From Dactylellina haptotyla (lineage: Eukaryota > Ascomycota > Orbiliomycetes > Orbiliales > Orbiliaceae): a stretch of 64,000 bases of DNA. A program made the position numbers and the translations under genes. The stretch's first letter is position 1. Each line of letters opens with the position of its first letter. Shown here piece after piece: positions 22,894-32,769 of this stretch. The stretch is from NCBI GenBank assembly GCA_031310005.1, contig CM062379.1, positions 5,146,001 to 5,210,000 of the forward strand, written 5' to 3'. The notes under the pieces were generated by a model, which saw only the letters and a list, made by a program, of their open reading frames with translations, did not search any database and was not told where the DNA came from.

Positions 22894-25507
22894 TGCTATC
22901 ACCAGGCCCGGCCAGCAGCTAGCTAATTAAGCTACCCGCACTAGTATTATATCAGACGAACACTCTCTCGTCTCGAAGCCACTTTCGATAATCCAGCACA
23001 CAAGGCTGCTCCTCGAACGCCGGATAAGCACGGGAAATCTCTCCGCGCCTGGCACTACCCACGCCGTCGGAATCCTGTCTGATGCCAGTGGCGATTGCAA
23101 TCTTTTTTTAAAAAATGTGATATGCAATACAAAAATGCCGCTGGGTCAGAAATCACAAGTCACAATTTGGAGGGAGTGGTGACAGAAGGCGCTGACAATG
23201 GCCGGCACACACCAAAGCTCAGCAGCAGCAGGGCGTCACGGAAACCGCTGGTAGTATGGTATAATAATAATACTGAATACGACTCGGCTCGACTCTACCT
23301 GGTGCCGTATCTCTCCCACGACAATTTCAAATATCGCCCAGCCCCCAACTGCAGAAAAATAGACTAGGGCCAATTCGTCGATAAACAGATGCAGGGCAGA
23401 CGAGCTCGAAGCTTTCGGTAGGCGCCCAGCAGACCTCTGTCGTGGTGGTCCTATAACAGAGCGACGAAAGCGAAGAGGAAATCAAAATGTGGGAAAAAAC
23501 GAATTTGGGGTGCAAAAGGTGGGGAGCTAGCTCGATGTAGCTATCAGGAAGTGGGGTGATATGACCGTTATCCAACACAGCTCTTTAGGTTCCCTGTGGC
23601 TCCACGTTGCCTTCGCCTTCGAAGAAAGACCAGGGGAAGAAGAAAAAAGGATATTTATAAGCCCTTAGTGAGGGGAGAAAGTGAGAGATTGTGAAAATTT
23701 AATCACGTCGAAAGCCGAAGAAGATGTTTGCAGATGCCAATGGCTTGGTCTACTTGTGCAAATGGAAAATCAAGACTTTCACTTCGAAAAGTGGTCCGAT
23801 TCTCTTTGCCTCATATATACCCCAAGATTTCCACCTTCACTTCGCCTTTCCCACCTGAGCGCCCATCTCTGGTACGTATCGTCCGCGCCGGCGTGGCAGA
23901 AGCCGAGTAAAAGAAACGGACCGGAATACTCCTTCGCCTCTATTGTGTACATGTAGCCTTGACTAGCGTCGCCTGGGGGACCATATATCGGAGACCGGAT
24001 GCAAAAGAGACAGCAAGGGAAAAAAGAAAGCCAAGATGGAGTTTTTGGACCGAGTTCTCTGTTCAAGAACTAGACAGGCCGGACTAGCGTTATACAAATT
24101 CACGCTTCCTCAAATTATGTACCTTAAAAGCAGCTCCGGTGACGAGATAGTGCATATTCAAGACACACTTTAGTTTTAACCAGGGTTCTAATTTGCTGGT
24201 TCACAACAGGCCCTCCTCTCGCTTCATGTAATATGCCTCTCTTCTCCTCCCTCGCAGCTGCAATAGCTTCTTCCTGAGACCCCCATGATGTAACTCGAGA
24301 GTCCGCAGCGCCGTTTTTCCGTATTGGCAGATTTCCGGGCTAGTATGTCTCTGGTAAAGATAATCCTTGGAAAGTGCTTGAAAGTTGATTACTTGACAAC
24401 TGTGATCACCCGCGATCCGAGTGGCGAGTGAGCCTTCGGAAAGCCGTGGCATTGACGAGAAGAGAGAAAACGCCATGTTCCAGTTCGTTGGATGGGGGCT
24501 TTTTTTCCTTTTTCTTTTCTGTGCTACTCCATTTCAATTCCCCTTTCGGCCTCTTTCCCGTTCTGACTTTCCAGCGCAAAAAAAAAAGAACACCAGAACG
24601 CAAGAAATCGCGATACCGCGAGAAGGGAAACAGCGACGACCCGCGCACGCAGACATGTCGTACAGATAACCACCTTTCTCATGCACGTCTATTCTCTCCG
24701 CCCAGTCCGGCCTCCAACCAGAAAAAAGCCGCAAAGAGCAAAAGCACCATGACCATGGACCATTCCGCATAGCGCGGTAAAAATTAAATTTCACATATAT
24801 TGCGGGTTTTCTTCCTGGTTCCAAAACACTCCGACGGGTTTGTAACATCCTTCTTCTGTTTTTCCTCGCCAATGAATGCGTAGGCTTCTGCTTTTCCCTC
24901 CCGGGCTGAGCAGAAAAAAAAGGACACAAAGCAGGAATTAGGTATTTAGAGTTTTCGACACGGGCTATTGGCTTTCGTGCATATGTATCCTCGATAGACT
25001 TATGCAGGGGACTGCAGCAACGATATTTATTTCTCACGTAAACGGGATTCCGGGGAGCGTTTGTATTTCTCTTGTTCTCAACAAGTTTCAAAATGTTGCT
25101 CGAAGATAGCCTCGGTTTTCGTATACATTATTACTATTCAAGTTTGCTTTTCTTACATCCAAGACAAATTCCCTTATCTCCCTCCCTATGCCCGGTTACT
25201 GTCCAATCCAACGTCCAACGATCAAAACACGATAGAAGAGGCCTTTTCTCGTGATTCCGAATCCGCGAGCTTATACGCTCTTCAAAAAACAACCAAATCA
25301 CTCATCTGAATCTTCACACGACCCGTGATTCCCATTGGTACGACCCCAGTGGCATTCCCGTAATAAAATTCCGAAAAAAAAAATAAAAAACAAACAAAAA
25401 CCCGCCAAAGCAGAGGTATCATTAAACCCATCCGATCGCTCCGAAAAAGCTGACCTCGGCTTCACCCTCCCCGAATTCGAATTACTTTTATGTCAAGATA
25501 AAAGAGG

Positions 25508-25699
25508 TCACATTACCTGTTGTGTAACGTCAGTTATATGCGGGCCAACGACAACAATTGGTCTGGAATTTTGTTCGTGTATATATTCAACATCTCGACA
25601 TACCGTACAATTATCCAGCTGATCGATATGAATGACAGTACCTCCTGCGCCTCCGGCTATCTGACGTCGTTGCAGGCTTCGCGCAAGCTGAGCAAGCAT
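25508..25699 (-). CDS. Possible small ORF of 63 codons (weak)
   Basis: An ATG-started frame downstream of, and on the same strand as, the WD40 gene. The translation looks more protein-like than its surroundings, with segments such as QRRQIAGGAGG and PIVVVGPHITDV, and a possible donor GTAATG sits at its end. I recognise no family, and I could not trace convincing further exons. A chance frame is quite possible. Confidence 0.15.
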   Translation of the reverse strand: MLAQLARSLQRRQIAGGAGGTVIHIDQLDNCTVCRDVEYIHEQNSRPIVVVGPHITDVTQQVM

Positions 25700-25905
25700 G
25701 GAGCTCTAAAAATACAAAGAACCCGCCAAGAAAGAACAAAGAATCAGCATATTCTCTTTCTGAAAAAGTTACCAACAGGTAAACCGTGGATATAATAGCA
25801 AATAGTCCGCTAAAATAAACTAAAGTTTTCGTTTGAAATTCTTTTCCCAGGTATAGGAAAGATACATGATGGAGAGGTTATTTTGAAAAGGCGGTCATTG
25901 ACTTT

Positions 25906-28900
25906 TTAGTCAGAGGAATCGCTGTCTCCCGCACCGAGCAGGTGCACCCATTCTCCGAAACTCAAAGCAATGCGATTCCGGAGAGCTCGCCTGAGGCTTA
26001 CCGTGATCACAGCATCACTCAACCCGTTCTGCCTAGCGATTTCGTTGTCGCCAATGATCTTTTCCTTCTGCTGGAATCTCTGCCTGCTGGAGAGGGGTTG
26101 GTCGTTGTACATTCCGATTCCTTGGCGGGCGCGATCTTGTAGCTGTCGATCTGGGGAGAATATCTTGATGGTATCATCGATCCCCGAGACCGCAAGCATA
26201 GGTTCGGTTGGATGACCCTGCACCACGTTGACGACGGAACTATCCCCATGGAGGATCTGAATAAGTTCGGTCGTTTCTTTGTCCCCTGTGATGTTTTCAT
26301 TCGTGCGGTTAGCTCGCTGGGTAATTTCTATCGGAGGGATGCTATTGGATCGGGTCTTTTTAGGGGAAAGAAAAAGGAACTCACAGATGAAGACGTGGCC
26401 GCAGTCGCTTCCGCTGACGACGTATTCGTCTTGTAAACCGTAAAAGTTCACGTCTTTGACCTGCATGGGACTTGTCATTAGCGTGTCCACTGGACCATTG
26501 GAGCGAGAGAAAAAATTAAGTACAGTTTGGACATTGCAGTGGCCTCTATACAAACGTGTGTTCTCCTCGATGGGTGCATGGGCTTGCAACTTGTTCCGGT
26601 TATTCCTTGTCGCAGTCTTGATGCGGATTGTATTTCGGAGTCTTCGACGCCGTCTTTCCTCTGGATCTTCGGCATCTACGCTGAAGTCCATGTCCTCGTC
26701 TTCGGGTTCATCCGAATCGGTTTCATCGTTGTTATCGTCGTCCATGTCATCCTCGTCTTCATCGTCATCGCGATCGTCGTCTCCGAAATCGTCGAAATCA
26801 TCATCGTCGTCACTATCGCCATTCTCGGGATGCCCGTCTTCAACACCGTTGCTACGAGTGGGCATATTCATGATCGAATCCAATATTGCCGACGTTCTTG
26901 TAGCCTCCGCAACTTCGGGTTCCCCCCCATCATCATCATCATCATCATCATCATCCGAAGAGCTGCTAGGTTCGCCTTCAGAGTCGTCTCCAATCTCTAT
27001 CTCCTCCTCAACTTCATCATCATCCATTACGATGAGATGTTCGCTCTCTTCATCCATGTCCTCATCGCTATCCGTAATCGGGTCTTCCTCAGCTGCTTCG
27101 TCTTCGCGGACAACGTCCATAAGAGTTTGGCGAACGGAACGTCCAGATGCATCTGTGGGATCCAACAGCGCCTTCTCGATTCTTTCTTCGAGGGCTAACT
27201 GCTGGTCACACAGCCCACCAAATGAAGATTCCATGAAGGCGTAATCAATCCCTTCGCCGGCCTTCATTAAAATACTTCTCGCATGGCCCCATCCCCACCG
27301 ACGCTTTGATTCCCATCCGATGGTCGTTGACCCGGGCTCTTGTGCTAAAAGGTGGGCCATTAGACTCCGAGTAGCTGCCTTCTCCGTCAAGAACCCAGGG
27401 AAGCTAGGGTCTATGCTATCGATTAGATCTTCCTCGTCCCCAGAGGCGGGTTCCAATAACGTCTTCAGTTTCTCAGCGAGATCGTCGTGTGTGGTAACGT
27501 TCCAATAACGCTCCACACCTGCAACCCCATCTTTCAAGTACTCAACAAGAACAGCAAGGTAATCGTAAGCCCATTCACGTTCTTCACTGTCCGGAAGATC
27601 AATACTATCAAACGTGAGACTCGTTCGCCCTGACAAGTTTTCTTCGGGCGGCGAAATGAGCACCTTAGTCAAAGTGCCCATAGCCTGAACGTATCGCCGA
27701 CCTTCCTTGCGTCGTCTCCTCAAAGAATCCTCATTCGCCGGCACTGGCGTCTCTATTATAGATGTTGATGAGCGAACTGCGGAGGTAGAAGAAGAGGCGA
27801 CTGGTTGTGCGGGTTCCCTGGTATCGTGCTTTTCAATGTATTCGTCTAGCATATCTAAACATCGTGCGAAAGGTTCTAGGGCTGTCTCTGGGTGGGAGTG
27901 TACTCGATCCGTCTCAAGCATTGGTGTCTTGATCCCGTAGAGAATCCTGCGTGCTTCGACAAACGAGCAGGCAATCCTGAATGCTGTTTTCTCCAGGTTT
28001 TGTAGTTGGACATCTTCATCCGAGGGCCGGCTTCGTCTCGGGCTCATGGATGCTCTCCACGCCCTCTCTGCTGATCCCATTGATGACGTCCTGCTTGCTG
28101 CTTTTCGCTTCCGTTTCAATTTGCTGGAGCCGGAACCCGATGCTGAACTCTCGCCGTGATCCCTTCTCACCCTTGACCCAATGTTTTCCAGTATAGAAGA
28201 CTCTTTCTTCATCGATGACTCGATGTCTAGAGCGTCGGGCGATCTGTGGATATCGAATCCACCGATACCGCCAGCAGACCAGCTAACAATAAGGTCGTTG
28301 GGACAGTAGTCTGATATCTTACAAGCGGTGATATGACCGCCTCGACTCCCTCTGTCCGCCCAAGGCTCGTCTTCCCTCGGCGCGAATCTCTTGACGCATA
28401 TGGGCTCGTTATCCTTCTCTCGCAGCATTCGCCTATCGTGAAGAAAGCAGTATAGATGACTCCCTCCTAGTGCGAGGTAATGAGGTTGTGATGTAGCTAC
28501 GGATATGGTATTAAGATCCAACGGGGATTTGCGGTATGATATCAGTGGCCTCGGCCCGTCGGTGTAGTCGTCATCATCGCGGACGAACCTCCCCATTCGA
28601 GAGCGAGTAGCATCTGAGGGCGCTCTGGTGTCGAACTGTCTGACATCGCCGTCTTCGGAGCAGGTGAGGAATAGGTTGGGTGAGTTTTCGGTAACGATGC
28701 GCTTCACTCTGTCGCGGTGCGCACGATAGACACGAGTGTTGGTTTCTCCGTAAGATAGCCTGGAGGTTTGGCGAATGGAGTGGGCGAAGCTGGAGCTGGC
28801 GGTGTCGACTGAGGCGGCGCTGTAGTTGACGTCGAACACTCTGACTTCTCCGTCTCCTGCGCAGGATACTAGCGTTCGGTCACCGCTATGGGGCATAAAC

Positions 28901-29373
28901 TTGACGGAAAAGATGTTTTGCGTGTGGCCTAGTATAAATTTTGTTGAGCATATTTCCTTTAATATATTTTGTTATAAACAAAGGTAAGGAAAGCTACCTG
29001 TGGAGATAGAGTGGGTGTGGCTAAAAGTAGATTCCGAACTACTCCGTTGGTGAATGTTCACATGCGTATCATCGCTGCCGGATGCGAGTAGATTACCAGA
29101 CTGGGACCAACTGTATTCACATGTTAGCCATCCGGTGTTCTCGTATCCTGGCGAACATGTGTGAAGTGACAGCGCAGAGAAGCGAGGATGTGGGTATGCA
29201 TACCTGAGGGCATTGACACACCCGGAGTGGGCGTAAAGTTCATTGACGATATCAAGGTTCTTGACAAATGACCTGCTCCCGTAGATACCCTGCCGGGAGG
29301 TTTGTCCGAGATATGATCCTTCGAGCTCCCGGATCAGGAGCCGCTTGTCAAGGCGGCTACCGACTGAAGCCAT
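25906..29373 (-). CDS. DCAF6/DCAF8-like WD40 protein, putative CUL4-DDB1 substrate receptor
   Basis: The family (human DCAF6 and DCAF8, fission yeast Iqw1) provides WD40 receptors for CRL4 ubiquitin ligases. Exons on the minus strand are 29373-29204, 29110-28998, 28928-26524, 26460-26385 and 26285-25906, giving 1047 aa. The N-terminal WD repeats include SGSDDTHVNIH, GHTQNIFSVKFMPHSG and EDGDVRQFDTR, the last matching the DDB1-contact signature at a WD repeat end. A long, less ordered middle is followed by a very acidic tract (roughly residues 700-850, with runs of aspartate coded by GAT repeats), then ERRRRR. The C-terminal repeats contain DVNFYGLQDEYVVSGSDCGH, VFIWDKE, VVNVVQGHP and VSGIDDTIKIF, the most conserved part of the family. 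Introns 3 and 4 (63 and 99 nt) are multiples of three without stops, so an unspliced reading would look open; the spliced joins restore the family sequence. Ligase membership is inferred from family. Confidence 0.9.
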
Positions 29374-29833
29374 GGTGAGGTATGCTCATTGATAGCGATA
29401 TTCCGCTGGATACGAGACGAGAGGTGTGATCAATTATCGTTCAGTGTTGTACGGGCATTGGCGTGTGGGCTGGTGAAGAAGCAAGTGGACTTGAGGGATA
29501 TTCGGGTTTGCGATGAAGTTCTGACGGGGTCGGTGGTTTCGTCATGAAGGCTGTCAACCTCGCCGTTCCTTTCAGCAGCAGTGACTTTGGCCGGCGTTCG
29601 TTGGCTGTGTCGCCGCCAACGTCAACAACGTCAACAACATGAGCCTCAAACATCCAACGTCTACAACACATAACCTCGAACAGGCCTCGAAGCTAATACG
29701 TGAATTACAATTATATCTCTTTTTTTGAGTAATGCAAGGAGAGACTTTGCGACGTGGACTTCGTTTAATTAGAATCTCTAGCGTTTTATGGTACATTGTC
29801 ATCAAAAGTTTATATCTGTCGTAAGTCTATCAA
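29374..29833. other. Short intergenic region, tandem minus-strand genes
   Basis: 460 bases upstream of the WD40 gene and downstream of the coiled-coil gene. It contains the WD40 promoter, with a GTTGAC-rich segment near 29610-29640. No gene is seen. Confidence 0.6.
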
Positions 29834-30958
29834 TCATGCCTTCTTCGAGGCTTTCTTAGGTGTCGTAATGTCGTTTCTTCGTCTGAGTCGTAATGGATTA
29901 CTGCTGGTGCTGGGAGCAGCGCTCTGGCCTCCGACCAACAAGCTCTCGAGAACATCGTTCTCCCTCTTCAATCCCTCAACATATCCTCGCACTTCTTTAA
30001 TCTTTCGTTTCAATGAATCCCTCCGCTTCTTGCGCGCCTCGTCAACGACTTCTGGCTGTCCCGCTTTCGGCTGGCGACGAGACTGGGCTCCTGGGACCGG
30101 CAGGGCAGCTTTGGGAAGCTTCAGATCGGACAGTTTATCGGTGATCGGAACTTCCAATTTCTTGTGGGTTCCGCTCGGGCTTCCCTTAGCGACGTCTTCG
30201 AATCCCTTCGCCTGGAGCATCGGCGAGGTCTTGTTGCTACCCTCCCTAAGGACCGCCCTGACTGTTTTCGAAGCAACGCAGTCGCACCAGTCGGCATTTC
30301 CGGCAGCTGCAGCACCGGCCATCTCGACCTGGATGTTCCAGTGGTGCGATATCAAGGACCGAACGGCTTTGGATTCTTCGCTATAGCTTGAGATAGACCT
30401 GGGACCTCTCCTGCCCCTCGACGGGGAACCGTCATCGCGGTCGTAGTATTTACCCTCCTGGGCAACACGTTTCTTCCTTGTCATTTCTTGTTCAAGCTCT
30501 GCGTTTCGAACTTTGAGATCTCGGTTCTCCTTGCCAACGGAACGGTTTCGATGTTCGAGTGATCGAGCTCTTTCTCTCCAAGCTTCCCTCTCGTCTTCCG
30601 CCTTTTTCAAGGCGGCGCCAGCGGAATGGATATTCCGATTGAGGATTGTGATCTTGGTCTGCAAATCGGCAAGGTTGACCGGCTGGCGGTCACCGCTGCT
30701 GTCGTGGCTGCGTCGGTGGACGTATATGGTTGGGTGCGATGCGGCATCATGAAGGTTCGGTTGCGGCGACTTTCTTCGAAGGTTCTTCAATGGGAAGCGC
30801 TTGGGGGAGGATTGGTCTCGGTATTGGTCTAGAAGGAAGGAATCGGGTGAACTCGACGGCGACGGCGGGAGGATATGCGCGCCGCGGAGCTGGACCTGGC
30901 CATGGGGGGTCCTCGACTTGGAGACCGTGGAGGTCGTTGTTGTTATTCGCGACGGCAT
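29834..30958 (-). CDS. Coiled-coil protein of unknown function
   Basis: I do not recognise the family. Single exon, 374 aa, started at the first ATG (30958); the frame opens slightly earlier at a TTG. Residues about 1-85 are rich in serine, threonine, proline and arginine and look disordered. A charged helical segment at about 95-170 (ADLQTKITILNRNIH, then KKAEDEREAWRERARSLEHR) should form a coiled coil. It is followed by a basic, serine-rich stretch. A middle segment contains HHWNIQVEMAG and CDC. A second strongly basic helix near the C terminus (ARKKRRDSLKRKIKEVR, then GLKRENDVLESLL) could dimerise or bind nucleic acid. The last 20 residues are basic and may act as a nuclear signal. The composition suggests a nuclear or cytoskeletal scaffold, but that is inference. 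It is in tandem with the WD40 gene, 460 bp apart. Confidence 0.72.
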   Translation of the reverse strand: MPSRITTTTSTVSKSRTPHGQVQLRGAHILPPSPSSSPDSFLLDQYRDQSSPKRFPLKNLRRKSPQPNLHDAASHPTIYVHRRSHDSSGDRQPVNLADLQTKITILNRNIHSAGAALKKAEDEREAWRERARSLEHRNRSVGKENRDLKVRNAELEQEMTRKKRVAQEGKYYDRDDGSPSRGRRGPRSISSYSEESKAVRSLISHHWNIQVEMAGAAAAGNADWCDCVASKTVRAVLREGSNKTSPMLQAKGFEDVAKGSPSGTHKKLEVPITDKLSDLKLPKAALPVPGAQSRRQPKAGQPEVVDEARKKRRDSLKRKIKEVRGYVEGLKRENDVLESLLVGGQSAAPSTSSNPLRLRRRNDITTPKKASKKA

Positions 30959-31860
30959 GCTGGGCAACCCCTGTCAAAGATAAGTTTCGAGCGGCGCTGT
31001 CAAAGGTGAGAGAGAGCAGCAGGTAAATGCCTTATGTCATAAGGTGTCGTGAAGCTGTGGGAATAGAATGGGAAGGGAATGAAAGGGAGGCAACGAGAAA
31101 GAAGAGGGCGAGGGTCGCTATAAAATACGGGATAAATCAGCAGGCTCCAATATAACGGCTTTCTATAATTTTGCAGCACGTCGCTGCTGTTCTTCTGGAA
31201 CAATTATTTTTTATTTCATTTATTTTATTTTTGGGGAGAACACACGCGAATGGAAAACTGGCGTGCATTGGTTGGGTTGGCCACTCTTTCTGGACTGGGT
31301 TAGTTTGACCGGCTGCTGCAGCTCTGCGCTGGACCAGCTCACCCAGGCGGACGGTAATTTCGGCGCATGCAGCTCTGACTCTCCTTTCACTCCTGGCTAT
31401 TGACCGCAGAATAAAACAAAGTACATGCTACCGCTACAATACCGTGCTTACTATTAGTGCTGCTGGCGGGTGGTTTCAGATGCGCCGCTTCGAAGCTGGA
31501 TTGGCGGGATGTGCTGTGCGCGCGCTCTTCCTCTCTCACCCATTTTCCCCTTGGAAACAAAAAAAAAATAGGATGTATTTGCGACGTTCGAAGTTGCAAT
31601 TGTCTCAACAGCTGCTTGTATTCAGGATGTTATGCTATGGTATCGCCTGAGAGTCCGAGACTGCAACAGATCTGTCGGCTCTGTCCAGTAAGATATCTAC
31701 AAATCACCAACATTCCACATCATCTAGCTCCCCTTCCGCTCCTTTACTTTCCGTCCGTCTCCACGAAACTTCGTCAGTGTCTCTGTCTCACACGCCGTTC
31801 GCATTATCCACCACTCTTCGATTTTGTATGTGTTTTGTTTCCCGGCTTGTCTCATCCAGC
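30959..31860. other. Intergenic region upstream of the coiled-coil gene
   Basis: About 900 bases between the coiled-coil gene start and the end of DPM2, both on the minus strand. It has a T-rich tract at 31205-31235. No supported gene. Confidence 0.55.
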
Positions 31861-32310
31861 TTAAGTGGTCTTCTTTGCGGCGGCGGCGGCCTTCTTGGCC
31901 TTCTTCTTCTTCGCCGAGTTGATCATGACCATGGACAGGAAGCTTCCGACAACGGCGCTGATAATCAAAAGGAGGATGACCGGCAGTCTTATGGCCCAGA
32001 CACGTGGCGGGAAGAAAGATTGTATCGGATGGTCCTCGTCAATGAAGGGCTAGAAGGAACAGGTTAGCTCGACAGACTCAAGACGCAGCTCAATTGAGCT
32101 TCCAACGCGGCCGTGGACAGGTCAACATACAGTCAGGAGGGTCCAGACGGTGTAGTAGAGGAAAACGGTGGATGCGACAAGGAGCATGGCTAGGCCAGCG
32201 AGTTTGTCCAACTGTCAGGTTGTGAGACCACGAGGGGCACATGTTAGCTTTCTCGCCGTAATTATTGATACTACTGCAACAACGTAGATGTGGAAATATG
32301 AACGCACCAT
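31861..32310 (-). CDS. DPM2: Dolichol-phosphate mannosyltransferase subunit 2 (DPM2)
   Basis: Small ER membrane subunit that stabilises the Dpm1-Dpm3 enzyme making dolichol-phosphate mannose for N-glycans, O-mannosyl chains and GPI anchors. Fission yeast and most filamentous fungi have it; budding yeast does not. Exons on the minus strand are 32310-32308 (the ATG alone), 32211-32131 and 32049-31861, giving 90 aa, the usual length. The splice after ATG yields MLDKLAGLAMLLVAS, matching the family start. Helix 1 spans about residues 5-27 (ending YYTVWTLL). The conserved loop has PFIDEDHP and FPPRVWAIR. Helix 2 runs about 50-72 (VILLLIISAVVGSFLSM). A lysine/alanine tail ends in KKTT, which fits a dilysine KKxx ER-retrieval signal. 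It is divergent from CWC22, with 459 bp between the start codons. Confidence 0.93.
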
Positions 32311-32628
32311 CTTGAATATTAGATGCTTGAAATGCGGGTATAGAGTGATCGGAGAGGTGTCGGGTCGTGATGATCGAGGGCGGTCGTGAAGATATATAGT
32401 CCAGATACAATTGAATGAATCCTCGAGGCCACGAGGGGAGGAGGGATCCAAGTGAATGGCGTCCGCCCGCCACCAATTCGTTTAGGCGACGTTGCGCGTT
32501 TGGGCTCTGCGGTCTGTTGGGGACACAAACTACGCTGGTGCAGCTGCAGACAACGCACTTCTCAGCACTAACCGCCGACTTCGAAACTGGAAGGGAAAAG
32601 GTTGACTAACTCGGCTCCCTCGCCGTCG

Positions 32629-32667
32629 CCACCACCATCACCACCATCGCCATCACCATCACCACCT
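32629..32667. repeat. Imperfect CCA/CCATCA repeat
   Basis: About 39 bases of mixed CCA and CCATCA units in the promoter between DPM2 and CWC22. Confidence 0.75.
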
Positions 32668-32716
32668 CCCTCCCCTGCTCGACACTCTCCTCGGCACGTC
32701 TACATCGAGAGGGATT

Positions 32717-32718
<2 letters not shown>

Positions 32719-32751
<33 letters not shown>
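32719..32751. repeat. AG dinucleotide microsatellite
   Basis: About 16 copies of AG directly upstream of the CWC22 start codon. Length polymorphism between isolates is likely. Confidence 0.9.
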
Positions 32752-32754
<3 letters not shown>

Positions 32755-32769
32755 CCATACTCGCGTGGC

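Larger units (their letters stand above)
22182..25905. other. Gene-free 3.7-kb stretch
   Basis: Upstream of the lactonase and downstream of the WD40 gene. The first 350 bases are GA-rich on the plus strand and end in a GGT tract, as in a 5' UTR or core promoter. The rest shows several short frames without convincing signals. A 63-codon ATG frame at 25508-25699 (minus) is listed separately. No tRNA or mobile-element sequence was recognised. Confidence 0.5.
32311..32769. promoter_or_regulatory. Bidirectional promoter, DPM2 / CWC22
   Basis: 459 bp between two divergent housekeeping genes. It contains an interrupted CCATCA-type tract (32629-32667) and a long GA tract (32719-32751) that ends 18 bp before the CWC22 ATG, so it is probably in that gene's 5' UTR. 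Confidence 0.6.

Noticed and set aside
24137-24349. Minus-strand stretch reading as a charged protein fragment
   Set aside because: Open for about 73 codons and contains GSQEEAIAAAREERR, but has no ATG, and no convincing splice partner was found.
24534-25091. 185-codon minus-strand frame
   Set aside because: Many cysteines, arginines and a poly-phenylalanine run derived from A/T tracts; no recognisable features.
26456-27244. 262-codon serine-rich plus-strand frame
   Set aside because: Antisense shadow of the aspartate-rich tract of the WD40 gene.
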